Below are positions 1-11,098 of a stretch of DNA of 64,000 nt, piece after piece. The stretch covers positions 3,720,001-3,784,000 of the forward strand of contig OY992536.1 in the NCBI GenBank assembly GCA_963921195.1, given 5' to 3'. Below the pieces are notes generated by a model. It searched no databases. It had not been told where the DNA came from and saw only the letters and a program-made list of their open reading frames with translations. The translations under genes were made by a program, and so were the position numbers. How positions within the stretch are numbered: the first letter of the stretch is position 1; each line of letters starts with the position of its first letter. The DNA is from Pegoplata infirma (lineage: Eukaryota > Arthropoda > Insecta > Diptera > Anthomyiidae).

Positions 1-44
1 TTTGTTCGGACTTTTCCGATTTTCAATTAAAAAAAGGAACGCAT

Positions 45-186
45 AGCTATTGTCCTACAGGTCCAATATTTTTGTGTGGTAATATCCTTTGAAAACCCGC
101 TTTTTTCAGGATTTTTTGTACTTTTGCTAAACACAAAAAACTTTTTATGAGAAAAGAAGTTCATAGTCCTGCACTTGGACCAAAGG
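45..186. repeat. Degraded repeat remnants at window start
   Basis: Positions about 45-105 resemble the inner part of the ends of the hAT-like element at 2346-7047 (shared GTCCAATATTTTTGTGTG). Positions about 118-186 resemble, in reverse complement, an internal stretch of the INE-like copy at 48908-49498 (TGCAGGACT followed by GAACT). Both are short and diverged. Confidence 0.4.
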
Positions 187-2007
187 TATAAGGAAATGTC
201 ATTTTCCAGTCCTTCCTCTTTAAAAAAATAAAAAAATTATGTATTTATCATAATAACTAAATTTGTAAACATTTACCGCTAAGGATATTTGTGTCTTAAG
301 TCTTTTGTTTTTAATATTATAGCGTTTCTTAAAAACCTAACCGGTCACTTAATATTAAAAAATACTTACATATTTAAATAAAGTATTTACATAAATCTCT
401 ACTCTGTTCAAATCAATAAAAGCCTCTGTTTAACAAAATGATTCACTGAATTATGCCATACAATAATGCAATACCACTTTAAATAACAAAACAAATTGAT
501 TTGTATTAACATTGACCCCCAAAATACGTTTTCAATGAAAAGTGTGAATCACTTATAAAAGGAAAAAGGGAAATTATTAACCAAACTGTCATTACTCATT
601 AATTAACATCGAATCTACGAATATTATATATTTTAATCTTAAAATATTTAAAGAGAGTTTTTAGCTATTAATAAGAGAATTGTGTTACTCTTAAATGTAA
701 AACTCTTAAAATACTCTGCAAAGCTAAACAAAAGAATTATTTGTTTGCAGATAACAGCTGATTTCATTAACATGTTCAATACAAGCCCTTCTTGTACACA
801 AAAATTCAATCCGACTATGACGTTTAAAATGTGAAGCTAATTAAGTTCACCAACACCTGTATGTTGTTGATTCTGTGAAGTGGTTCAGTGCATGCATGCA
901 CATTGTTATGTGTTTTAAAGAAAGAAAACAAAAAGAGCGCATGCGCAGCATCTTTTTTAAAAGAAAGCTCTCTTGTTTGTTCATTAGAGTTGAAGAAAAA
1001 CAAATACCACTCTCATGTAAATATTTAGTTTTTTGGCTTATACTCGCACTCTAAACGTATGTTAGCTTGTTGGTTTTTATGCTTTTTTGCCCGCCATTTA
1101 GAGGTTTTATGCTTAAGTTTAACACAATTACTGCACAGTTCCGTCACAAACTTCGATAAGAGCGGTTCGGTACGGATGGTTAAATAGCTGCTGGTACAAA
1201 GTCTATTAAAACAAAACAAAAAAAAATTATAAACAACAAGATATAAAAGAGCAAATGTAGTTTAACAAAAAAAAATATATCATAAAACATGTTGTACGTT
1301 TGAATACTCGAGTCAGTGCATTATTTTATTTTTGCTGTTGTGTGGTTTACTTAAGTGAAATATAAGTTGAATATCATCATCATCATCGTCATCTATCTGT
1401 CTATCCATCATACTGATATTAAAAATGCCAATATGTATGTTTTTCTTTTATAAAATATAAAACGTTTTCTTTGCATTTAAAAGAAAATTACTTTTACCTT
1501 TTTTTTGTAATACAAAAAAAAGCAAAAAAAAAAGAAATAAATGATTAATAGTGAAACAAGTAACAGTTTCTTGAATAAACTGAAAGTGTTTTTTTAAAAA
1601 AATAAATTAAATACACAAAGGTATTTTCTTTAAGCCTACACATTAAATACTCGTAATAAAAAATAATATTTGAAAACAAAACAAGTCTCCTTAAACACCA
1701 ACACTTTGCTAAAATAAACTATTCAATCAATATATAGTTATAGTAAATTGATGTTAAGATACGCGTACATATGACCCTCGTTTAACGTAATTGAACGAGA
1801 TCAACCAAGTCTTGTAAGTTCAATTATTCCAATAATTCAAATACCAAATTTTATAACGAAAACAATTAAAATATAAAAAAAAACATGATATTAATGACTT
1901 TTTTAGCACAATGTCTCAATATTTATATCAAGTATTCCTGAGTATCTGAGAAATAAAAATATTTTCAAAATAAATAAATTTTAGTATTGAAAAAAATAAT
2001 TTTAGTG
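187..2007. other. AT-rich DNA with no supported gene
   Basis: I see no coding region or complete mobile element here. One copy of a dispersed 22-base motif (core CTTAAGTCTTTTGT) lies at 287-308 and a short ATC/GTC microsatellite at about 1376-1400. The only open frame over 60 codons (minus strand, 1025-1219) has no recognisable domain. Confidence 0.6.
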
Positions 2008-3300
2008 TAAAAGTAAAAAGTTAAATTCGGCTTACCGAACGTATATACCCTTCTCTTTATTTAAAAATTTGTAAAAAAAATTAGTAAAAAAATTGGTAAA
2101 AAAATTGAAAATTTGTAAAAAAATTTGTTAAAAAATTTGGAGAATATAATTAAAAAAAAAAAATCCAGAAAAAAAAAATTGTCTAAAAAAATTTAGAATT
2201 TTTTTTCGTGTAAAAAAATTATTTGTAGGCACCTGTTTAAATACCATTCAGCTTCCAATTTTGATCATATATGTCCACCAGCCTAATTCAAGCATTTTGT
2301 ACATTTAGGTTATGTGGAATGTACCAACATTTTCGAGGTGTCCATTAGGGTGGAGCGAATTTTTTATTCTTTAAAATGGTCGGGATTGGAATTATTGCCT
2401 TTTTAGGTCAATATTAACACACAAAAATATTGGACTTGTGGGACAATGTCTTTGAGTTTTTTTTATAAATTGAAAATAGGAAAGTTCAACAAATTGATAC
2501 AAAAATATTTTGGATTTTTTTTCTAAAAATATTTTGTAATTTTAGAACAGGACTGAAAAAAGGCTTTTATAATCATCTGATAAATTTTTTGGTCCCTAAA
2601 AAAAAATTAAAAAAAAAATATCTTCAAAAATAACAAAATTTTTAAACATGATAATGTTTTTAGGCTGGTTTCTAATATTAAAAGTGACGCGGGACGCCAC
2701 CTCAGTTTGACTGCATACAAAAAAGAGAAAAACGAATTACTGTTTTTATTTTATTAAAACCAGAATGTTTGTAACTTGAATAATAACTGCTGGTGAATAA
2801 AAAAAATTTACCAGGTGGTGAATAAAGCGTTCCATAATTATTTTTCATCAATTTTTTTTTATTTTTTTCATGAATTTTTTTTTCATATTCTTTTTCATAA
2901 AAAATTTTGTTGTTGCATAAAATTTTTTTTATCCAAATTTTTTTTTCAAAAATTAGTTTTTTACACTTGTTCCCCTGTTTTAATATCGTTCAGCTTATAA
3001 ACGATTAAAAAAATAAAAATTGGAAAATTTTCGGAAGAAGTTCTGAATTTTTCAAATTTAAACTTAAACTTTATTTATCAAAAAACATGACGCAAATTTT
3101 ATTTTTTTTTTTAATTTTTTAAAAAAAAGTTAAAGCGCTTTTCTATCTGTTCTGAAATTTTCAGAGATGTGTTCTGCGTTGTTTTCGAGAAATCAAATTT
3201 CAAAGATTGCAATACGCAAATTTTATACAATAATGGTATATATAACGTGTGCGTATGAGTAATAAAAATACTTTAACAATATTTAAAATAGAGATGGGAT

Positions 3301-4453
3301 CAGTGTTACCGTTGGGAATTTTTAAAAAGTCGCACAAAAAGTCGTTTTTTACAAAAAAAGTCGCACAAAAAAGTCGTTTTTCCAAATAAAAGTCGCACAT
3401 TTTTTTAAGGGTTGAAGATTTTGTATAAAATTGTTGTTTTAGTATGAAAGCTCCCTTAGTGAGTAGAGATATGGCTTAGGTATGTTTCGAAAAAATTTTA
3501 GGGTAAAAAATCTCACATTTTTCCTCTTTTTTGCGACTCCGGGGCAGTTGTGGGGCCTTTTGTGAATTTTTACACCCACCTACACGCCTAAACAGAGATA
3601 AAATGTGAGATCGACCCCCATTAATTTTTCCTCCCTCCTTCAACCCTTAAGGCATACAATGCTTTTTATTTTTTACAACTTTGTTTTATTAAATCCGCTC
3701 CAAGGGGCCTCTCATTAATTTTTACCTCCCAACATTTTTTCTGAACATACCAACAATCTATCTCCATTTCATAAAGGTGTTTCCATGAAATATTTCACGA
3801 TATTATCTTAAATAAAATGTTATGGAATGGATGATACCTATTTTTACCACAATTCTGTTTTTTGATATTTTTTTTAAATGACCATTTTAATGCATTTTAA
3901 AAATTCAAATAATTTAAAAATCTAAAATTCAAACATTTACGTTAAAAAGCCGCGAGTGTGACCTTTAGATATTATTTTTAAAATTCCAAAGTTTCAAAAA
4001 AATCTTTGAAATATGCACAGAGAAAAATAAATTTCTAACTGAATTTTTCAGTTGTATTATCTCAAAATTCGGTTGCTGCTAATACATTTTAATGTGGCTA
4101 ACGAATTTTATAGTTGTTTCAATTAAAAGACAGTTGTAATAACAAAATTTGGTTGTAACTACCGATATTTTGTTGTTTCCACCTGAATTCAAATGTATCC
4201 ACCGATTTTTTGTTGCAACAACTGAATTTTAGTTGGAAATTAGCAAATTTGTTTTCTGTGTGTGTGTTATTTTGCAGTATATTATATATCTTTAAAAAGA
4301 AAAAAATATTTCACTTAACAAAAAAAGGGGAAAAAAGTCGCACAAAGTTGGAAAAAGTTGCAAAATTTGACAAGTTTGAAAAAGTCGCACAAAAAGTCTC
4401 AGAGCGTCAAAAAGGTTTCAAATTGCAACTAAAGTCGCACAACGGTAACACTG
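3301..4453. mobile_element. hAT-like element, TIR CAGTGTTACCGTTG
   Basis: Perfect 14-bp terminal repeats CAGTGTTACCGTTG and CAACGGTAACACTG are flanked by the exact 8-bp duplication GATGGGAT (3293-3300 and 4454-4461). Both subterminal regions hold many AAAGTCGCAC repeats, at about 3326-3400 and 4330-4440, in the same orientation at both ends. No transposase. It sits inside the left terminal repeat of the 3289-4686 element and so is younger. Confidence 0.8.
4016..4262. mobile_element. ~250-bp MITE with CACAGA ends, copy 1
   Basis: Starts CACAGAGAAAAATAAATTT and ends AAATTTGTTTTCTGTGTG. It is the same family as 51786-52034. The inside is a run of self-complementary CAACTGAA/TTCAGTTG motifs. No clear TSD for this copy. 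Confidence 0.55.
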
Positions 4454-5350
4454 GATGGGATCGTAAATGAGTTTTTAATAACGATTACGCCCGCTCATGA
4501 ATGAAAAAAATTAGTCACGTACGTAATTTTATTTTGCTCACGCACACGTGAGAAGAAAAAAATAAGTCACGGTCACGATGTTCACGTGAGCGTGAGTAAA
4601 ATAAAATATCGTGCTTGAAAACTTTTTTTCTTAATTAGCGTGCGTGATCGTAAATAAAAACTCACTCACGCTTCCATCGCCTCTTAAAATATTTTCTAAG
4701 TATTGATATTACTCATACGCACACGTTTTATATACCATTATTGTATAAAATTAGCGTATTGCAATCTTTGACATTTGATTTCTCGAAAACAAGGCAAAAC
4801 ACATCTCTGAAAATTTCAGAACAGATAGAAAAGCACTTTAATTTTTTTTAAATTAAAAAAAAAATTGCGGCATGTTTTTTGATAAATAAAGTTTAAGTTT
4901 AAATTTGAAAAATTCAGAACTTCTTCTGAAAATTTTCCAATTTTTATTTTTTTAATCGATAGCCCATACAAAAATCTTTAAAAAAAACTTTTATCCTAAA
5001 GACTTTACTGTGTTTAATTTAATTTGCATAAATATTGAAGTAAAGATACTCAGGCCAAAAAGTTTGATATTTTCAATATTTGCCCACGCCTACAAGGTCC
5101 ACTTTTTGAAAAAACTAAAATTTTATTTTTGTTATTTAATAGTACCCTAAGAGCGAATACTTTGCAAATGATATCCCATTGAAATCACTATGATTTTTCT
5201 GTAGTGGAACAGTTGGTGTGGAATGCCTCATATTCATTTCAACTTTTGGTAGTCTACTTACAAGGTAGATCTTTCAGAGGGCACCCACCAATTGTACTGA
5301 AAATTGCATATGGGATAGAGGAAAGAAAAATAAGAGTTAATGCGGAATTA

Positions 5351-5493
5351 TGCACCCGTAACCGTACCCTAGAGTAGCGTAGAGAGGTTTTCGTGATATG
5401 AGAACATATGAGAGCAATTATTCTTCTTTGCAGACGGTTATGAGATTTTATATTTAATTTTGATCGCTACGCTATGTTAGGGGACGGTAACGG
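5351..5493. mobile_element. Small palindromic MITE, ACCCGTAACCGT ends
   Basis: ACCCGTAACCGTACCCTAGA on the left is matched by an inverted TTAGGGGACGGTAACGGGT on the right, with AGTAGCGTAG/CTACGCTA as inner arms. About 140 bp, no coding capacity, TSD not evident. Confidence 0.5.
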
Positions 5494-5589
5494 GTAGCTA
5501 ACCCAGCCTTTACCCGTTTTTTTAGCTGCCCAATCTCAAATTTAAAAAAATGTAGTCCTACAAGAAAGACCAAATAAAATCCGAATTAA

Positions 5590-6291
5590 GGTATGAACAG
5601 AACAAGCCCGGCACGACTTTTTCCATACGATTTGACAGTTAAAAACCGTGACCGGCACGGCAAAAAATTAAAACTTATTTTAATTGTTCTCCGGGTTCTC
5701 TCATTCTCCCTTCCTCTCACACTCCAGGGTTGCCGCATTTTCACAACAAATTTTTATCTTTTCATTCACAATGGCACAGACTAAATACAGACTCGACAGT
5801 AGAGTTTTACTGGAAAAAATGGGAAAAAACTAAGCGATTTTAGGAGAAAACACAGCGGTTTTTAGTCAGTTTTACGCTAACATGGCAACACTTTCTACGA
5901 CTTAGGAGTGAGTGAAACAACAAAATTCGAACTGGCATCCATTTTTCTTATGGCGCGTTATATCAGTTTTCTCTTTCTAACCTAATTCGTAGAATAATTT
6001 GAAAATATTAACCATATGGTTAAAGAATACTTTTTTGACACCTGTCACTTATGTCGAGTCTGTATTAGTCTGTGACAAAGGTGTAACGAACGTACAGTAG
6101 TGCCAACTTAACCACATTGACTATGTGGTCAGCGATTTTTTCCCGTAAAATTACGCTTATTTTATTAAAAGTTAGCACCACTGAACAAACAAATGACATT
6201 TTTTGCCGTCGCCGTCCCCCGTCATTGTTTTGGGCCTATATTCTCCGGCAACGGCAACCGTCCCCCGTGCCGTGCTTGTTCTGTTTCTACC
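5590..6291 (+). mobile_element. TTAA-flanked MITE (piggyBac-like by target), copy A, interrupted
   Basis: The ends are GGTATGAACAGAACAAGC and the inverse of GGTAGAAACAGAACAAGC. TTAA precedes it (5586-5589) and a degraded TTTA follows. Without the inserted 5775-6074 element and its duplication it is about 394 bp, matching the intact 390-bp copy at 8016-8405, which lies in the opposite orientation. Non-autonomous; the superfamily is inferred from the TTAA target only. Confidence 0.7.
5775..6074. mobile_element. 300-bp hAT-like MITE inside the TTAA MITE
   Basis: Inverted ends CACAGACTAAATACAGACTC and GAGTCTGTATTAGTCTGTG. The flanks ACAATGG and ACAAAGG form a 7-8 bp duplication with one or two changes. 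The paralogous TTAA MITE at 8016-8405 keeps the uninterrupted sequence (CACAATGGTGTAAC on its minus strand), giving a direct empty site. Confidence 0.72.
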
Positions 6292-6329
6292 TTTAGCAGG
6301 AATTTTGCCAGACGCTAAAAAACGGTTCA

Positions 6330-6850
6330 GCTTAATTTAAAAAGAGATTAGTATATGTGATTTTGGCGGTCGTACGTCTACACCTCTCCATATAAACTAC
6401 CCCAGAGATTTTACATTTTTGAAAATAAGGACTTAACAAAGCCAAATTCCGAATATCTGTATAAAATGTTCAAAGAAAAATCTCGTTTTTCTACCAAATT
6501 TCCAGCTTTTTTGGTTTGGACTGCATCTTACATTTCACAGACAGACAAACGGATGGATATCGCTAGAATGTTTTAGAAACTATCATGGATCAATAATATA
6601 TAAACTTAAAGGGGTCCTCGACCGATATTTCAATTCGTTTACACAAATGAATATATCTTTATTTTAAAAAAATGCTTGCATATCTTCAGCAAAACATTAT
6701 AATTTTTTAATGTTTCGCGCAAGAGTGCAAAATTCACAGACATTTATTAAATTAATTAAAAATTGCATTAAAACATATACTCCATTTTAAGAATAATTGT
6801 TTTGCAAAACAAGAAAAAATAAAATACAGACCTAATTTTTTTTTACCATA
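6330..6850 (-). mobile_element. INE-1-like fragment
   Basis: Minus-strand landmarks in order: GAATTGAAATATCGGTCGAG, a TATATTATTGATCCATGAT stretch, TCTAGCGATATCC and TTTGTCTGTCTGTG. Incomplete, and truncated on entering the right arm of the hAT-like element. It serves as the empty-site reference for the Harbinger-like insertion at 12333. Confidence 0.6.
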
Positions 6851-7169
6851 AAATAATTCACCATTAAATAATTATTTAAGAAAAAAAATATTACTTTTGT
6901 TTTCACTTTTTTTCAAGTCATAAAAGAAACCCAAAAACATTGCACCACAAGTCCAATATTTTTGTGTGTTAATATTGGCCTCAAAAGGCAACTATTTCGA
7001 CCCCGACGATTTCGAAAATTGAAAAAATGAAAACATGCTCCACCCTAGTGTCCATATATTTTCGTTCATAGCTTTTGAACCGGTTAACCGACATCGGTCA
7101 AATTTAATACCAAAGTTCTCAAAGCAAAACTAATTAAATATATTAAGTAACATATGCATGTTACGACTA

Positions 7170-7929
7170 CACTCAAAATATTTTGTAGCTAAAAACAAAT
7201 GAAAAACGCTTTTCCAACATATGATTAAACAATTGAAACCATACTAGTAATAATTCATTTGTTTTAATAAACAGCAACATTCATTTTTTACTGTTGATTA
7301 AATTTTCTGAAATAAATAACATTAAACATTCAAAAATAACGTTGCTTTCATTTAATTTTACCAACGAATTAAAATAAAAAAAAATAACCTACAAAAACAT
7401 TAAAAATTAATGATTGTGCTGTTATTTTTACCAACAAATTCAAAAACAATGATTTCGTATGTTATTTTTTACAATTTTTTATTGAAATATTTTTTTTTTA
7501 TATTTTTAATAACATTTTGGGGAATCAAGCTCGCTATTCTGGCCACACACTCTACCTATTGTGCCAAAGTCACTTGATATAAAACAAGTTTTTATTTTTC
7601 AAAAATATTTTTTTTTTTTTCTAGAAAAAAATAACCCACAAAGTAGGTAAAAACTAATGATTTCTCGTTAAAAAAATCCCAACAAAATTAAAAAAAAAAA
7701 TATTTACACAAAAATTATTAAAAATTAAAAAAATAATCAGTTATTACAAAAATAAATGACTTTTAAAATTAATTGTTAATGAAAACTGTTATTTTTTACA
7801 TGTCATTTCTGAAACAACGCACCGAAATAGTCATTAATAAAAACTTAACATTGATCAAATGTTTTTTCTTTAAAAAACAACTAAACGTAAAATTTTAAAA
7901 CAAACTACAAGCACATAATTTTTTGAGTG
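7170..7929. mobile_element. TA-flanked CACTCAAAA element, tRNA-containing family, copy 1
   Basis: Starts CACTCAAAATATTTTGTAG after TA and ends TTTTTTGAGTG (followed by TG, a likely mutated TA). It aligns end to end with 27291-28121. The inside holds repeated AACATTAAAAATTAATGAT-type motifs and, at 7519-7577 on the minus strand, a decayed tRNA-like block. Inserted in the INE-like copy spanning 2008-8519. Confidence 0.68.
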
Positions 7930-8015
7930 TGTTATAACAATCATCTTTGTCATATATTTTTAACGTGATCGCCTTTTCCACAGACATACAGGTGGACTTT
8001 GCTAGAATGTCTTAA

Positions 8016-8405
8016 GGTAGAAACAGAACAAGCACGGCACGGGGAACGGTTGCCGGAGAATATAGGCCCAAAACAATGACGGGGGACGGCGACGGCAAAA
8101 AATTTCATTTGTTTGTTCAGTGGTGCGAACTTTTAATAAAAATAGAGTAATTTTACGGAAAAAAATCGCTTAACACATAGTCAATGTGATTAAGTTGGCA
8201 CTACTGTACGTTTGTTACACCATTGTGAATGAAAAAATTAAAAATTGTTGTGAAAATCCGGCAACCCTGGAGTGTGAGAGGGAGGGAGATTGAGAGAACC
8301 CGGAGATAAAATAAAATAAGTTTTAATTTTTTGTCGTGCTGGTCACGGTGTTTAACTGCCAAATCGTATGGAAAAAGTCGTGCCGGGCTTGTTCTGTTCC
8401 TACAC
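8016..8405 (-). mobile_element. TTAA-flanked MITE, copy B, intact
   Basis: 390 bp with ends GGTAGAAACAGAACAAGC and its inverted partner GCTTGTTCTGTTCCTACAC, flanked by exact TTAA (8012-8015 and 8406-8409). The target is the GTCTTAA of an INE-like repeat. It lacks the 300-bp insertion seen in copy A and so documents that empty site. No coding capacity. Confidence 0.78.
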
Positions 8406-8524
8406 TTAAACTCGATCACTAATCAAAAATAAATATACATTATGGGGTCCCAGAATGATATGTCTATGAGTTACAAACAGAATCATTTTCTTATATAAAC
8501 CCTCTAGCACTGGAGGGTAAAAAA

Positions 8525-8890
8525 ATATTTTTGTGTATCCTTTAACCACAGTATGGATGTATACTCACTTTGTCATTGCGTGTATAACTCGAACATTGAA
8601 ATATCGGTCTAGGACCTCATAAAGTATATATACTTTTAATCAGTGATTGATTCTAACACTAAGACATTCCAGCGATGTCCGTTTGCCTGTGGAAGACACG
8701 ATACAAACCAAAATAAAAACATAGTCATAGCCTATTTAAGTTTGGAGGTGGGCAGACTCCCATTTATTCTTTCGCAGATGACAGCAATACTTGTCATTAA
8801 TTTTCCTTCAAGCATAAACCAAGCTTTTCCGTGGTTGAAGCTATCAATCATGACCTTTCGACGATCGATCACTCTTGATGACCATTGACA
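8525..8890 (+). mobile_element. INE-1-like copy, 5' part
   Basis: It begins next to, and in opposite orientation to, the preceding INE-like copy. Landmarks are an ACCACAGTATGG outer stem, GAAATATCGGTCTAGGAC, CATAAAGTATATATACT, and AAGACATTCCAGCGATGTCC followed by the TGCCTGTGGAAGACACGATAC seen in 55922-56432. The 3' hairpin end is absent. Confidence 0.62.
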
Positions 8891-9150
8891 CTCTTGACCA
8901 TTTTATAGAGCATGGTACAAGCTTTCATTTAAACTCAATTTGAGCCAAATAAAACCATTTTAACCCATGGCGCACTTCGATCAATGGTTAAGTTTTTTTG
9001 GTAAACATTTTTTAAAAAATCAAAAGTTTGATCTAAGAGTTTAAAGTTTTTTTTTTAAATTTCTTGACCGAAGGAAAAACCCGCCTTTTTTTGCAAATTT
9101 TAAAAAGCGATATCTCGAAAACCGTTCAACCGATAATTTTATTTGAAAAA
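8880..9150 (+). repeat. Satellite-like repeat R, unit 1
   Basis: It shares with 15098-15470, 19162-19345 and 58790-58900 the ordered blocks TTTTATAGAGCATGG, TTTCATTTAAACTCAATTTG, GAGCCAAATAAAACCATTTT, GCGCACTTCGATCAA and AAAGCGATATCTCGAAAACC. No terminal inverted repeats seen. Origin unknown. Confidence 0.5.
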
Positions 9151-10196
9151 GCTTAATTCGCGTTTCAATCAAGTCTCGAGTTTTTCCATTTACAAAAGCT
9201 TTCTTTAGAATCTAACAAAAATAATTGTTAATCAAATTAATGACGTAAATCGAGGATAAGGTGTAATTATATTTTGTTTTTACTAAAAAGTGAGAGTTTT
9301 ATGATGATGCTTTTTTCATACTTCATTTCAAAGTGTTTCTTTCAGTTTTTTTTTTACAATTACATATGATTGATTACATTGTTAAGTCTCAAGTAAATTG
9401 TTAATGAAAAGTATGTTGTACGTACATAGTTTTATATACATACAAACATATTTTAATAACACTAATTAGCGATGCAACAGTCGCAAAAATTAGTGCGCAT
9501 GTGTTTAAAATATTAAGGAGCGGAAAATAAAAATACGAAAAAAAAAAAATTTATTAAGACTTATCAGCAGCAATAACGAGTGAGTGAATGGCTTAAAAGT
9601 CTTCATTAAAAGCTAAAGCACGTAAAATTTATTACAAAATCTTTAAAGAAAAAAAAAAACAAAAAAACATTACATTAGTGGAGCTAATATAATGATGGTT
9701 CAACGTTTCAAAAAAAAAAAGGGGAGGCATACTACACAGCTAACTAACTGAAAACCAAACGATCGGTCGATCGATCGACCAACTACTACATGTACCAAAC
9801 AAAACCAAACTATTTTTTTTTATCGCAAGAAGCCAGAAAGTAGTATGATGGTTTTGCTTAAAATGAAAAAAAAAAGAATTAATATGCGTGTCACGTTGCT
9901 GTGTATCAAGTTCAAATTGCATTTACTGTCAACATAAAATGCAATGCGGTCATATCGTTACATTCATGTGCACTCAAACTCAGCACTGTCCGCAGAGCAG
10001 CAGTAAAGAAGCTGAGGGGGGACAAAACTAGTCAAAGACCATATCATAGACACTTGACTTGTTTCGACAAATATAAAAAAAATATAAAAAAAAATAATAA
10101 ATGAAGAGCATCTTTTCATTAAAGAAATGCACGCATGATTGCAAAATACTAAATACTTCCACTGTACACACACACATTCACACATACACTCACATA
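9151..10196. other. AT-rich DNA, no supported gene
   Basis: No repeat family or coding region recognised. A short GATC-rich palindrome (CGATCGGTCGATCGATCG) lies at about 9760-9777 and CA/CATA-rich DNA at 10165-10198. Confidence 0.55.
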
Positions 10197-10204
10197 CTAA
10201 ATGC

Positions 10205-10745
10205 TAGAGATGGTCACATGAGCAGATTAGAGCGTGATCACGCGTGAGTGTGACTAAATCAAATTTTACTCACGTGGATGTGAGTAAATGTGAGTGTGAA
10301 AAAAATTGCGTGAATGAGTGTGCGTGAGTAAGATTTTTGCGTGAGTGAGTCGATTTTTTTCCTTGAGTTTGCGTGATTTTTATTCTCTTCATAATTCCTT
10401 TCGTACCAAAAAAAGCAACAAAAAACTTTAAAATTTGGCTAAACTTAAGACTTTATCCGAAAAAAGCAAAAAAAAAATTGTAAAATTTCGTTGAACCTCA
10501 AATTTACTTAAAATTTAAGTAAATTTTAGTTTTTTAATTTTTTTTTTTTGTATAATTAAGAGTTTCGTGAGTGTGAGTGAAGATTGTGTGAGTGCACGTG
10601 AGTGTGAGTTGTATTAAATTTACTCACATGATTGTGAATGAGTGTGGGTAGAAAAAACATGCTAGTGAGTGAGTGTACGTCACTAATGTCTTGAGTGTGA
10701 GTCAAAAATAACTCACGTCAAAAACAACTCACGCGCCCATCTCTA
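10205..10745. mobile_element. hAT-like MITE, TAGAGATGG family
   Basis: Ends TAGAGATGG and CCATCTCTA. The 8-bp flanks CTAAATGC and CTACTTGC match at six of eight positions, a plausible old duplication. The body is dominated by GTGAGTGTGAG/ACTCACG repeats in both orientations (10230-10345 and 10570-10735). 541 bp, non-coding; same family as 32095-32556. Confidence 0.7.
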
Positions 10746-10753
10746 CTACTTGC

Positions 10754-11097
10754 TTTATTTAGTTCATCGTGCACTCGTTCTTGTTGTTGTTTCCCTTGTT
10801 GCTGCGTTGATAAATGCATTTTATGACGTTTTTTATGGATTGTGTTGAAAAAGTGTTGAAATCTTAAAATTAACACCATTCTGCTACTTGTGTTAATTAA
10901 GAAATAAATGAAAAAATATTTTAAAATTTCCTCACAACGATTGTTTGTTGTTGTATTCCATTTACCATGAATATTTATCTAATCAGGAAGGACCCTAAGG
11001 ATTTCCACCGATTTTGTTTTGAAACTTGCATACATGTAAGTAGCCTTTTAGCGGTCCAAGGTTTAGGCACATTTAAAATATCGTTAAATATGATAAT
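10754..11097. other. No gene or repeat recognised
   Basis: AT-rich sequence between a hAT-like MITE and a SINE. Nothing supportable seen. Confidence 0.5.
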
Positions 11098-11098
11098 T

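Larger units (their letters stand above)
3289..4686. mobile_element. hAT-like element, TAGAGATGG family, diverged
   Basis: The left end is TAGAGATGGGATC and the right end a degenerate GCTTCCATCGCCTCTTA. It belongs with the cleaner copies at 10205-10745 and 32095-32556, sharing the subterminal ACTCACG/CGTGAG repeats (4490-4680). A TSD is not clear, partly because the host is a palindrome with AT-rich centre. Its left terminal repeat is interrupted by the element at 3301-4453. Confidence 0.5.
2990..5240. mobile_element. TGAGGC palindrome family, copy 1, interrupted and left-truncated
   Basis: Arms at about 2990-3285 and 4690-4965 are inverted repeats of each other (shared TTTCGAGAAATCAAATTT; CATACGCACACG near the centre). 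The right arm continues to the family end GGTGTGGAATGCCTCA at about 5217-5232, followed by TA. The outer left arm is missing. The middle is displaced by the hAT-like insertion at 3289-4686. More diverged than the copies at 39-51 kb, so probably older. Confidence 0.65.
2346..7047. mobile_element. hAT-like composite element, TIR TAGGGTGGAGC
   Basis: The ends are TAGGGTGGAGC and its reverse complement GCTCCACCCTA, flanked by an exact 8-bp duplication GTGTCCAT (2338-2345 and 7048-7055), the hAT signature. Similarity between the two ends continues, diverged, for about 120 bp (shared AATATTAACACACAAAAATA). No transposase frame is present, so it is non-autonomous. Its interior is filled by later insertions: half of a TGAGGC palindrome, two further hAT-like elements, small MITEs and an INE-like fragment. 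Confidence 0.75.
2008..8519 (-). mobile_element. INE-1/Helentron-like copy split by three insertions
   Basis: One non-autonomous Helentron-like copy reads on the minus strand in four blocks: 2008-2345, 7056-7167, about 7933-8011 and 8410-8519. Joined, they run in the same order as the intact copy at 31211-31823: outer end with an ACCCTCCA hairpin, the GGGACCCCATAA and TCTAGCGATGTCC landmarks (degenerate here), a GGTTCAAAAG stretch, and the terminal AATTCGGC hairpin at about 2020-2045. The interruptions are a hAT-like element (2346-7047), a CACTCAAAA element (7170-7929) and a TTAA MITE (8016-8405). No coding capacity. The INE-1 assignment comes from recalled landmarks of the dipteran family; the colinearity is seen directly. 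Confidence 0.7.

Noticed and set aside
9757..9780. GATC-rich palindrome as a regulatory site
   Set aside because: Short, single occurrence, explainable by chance expansion of CGAT.
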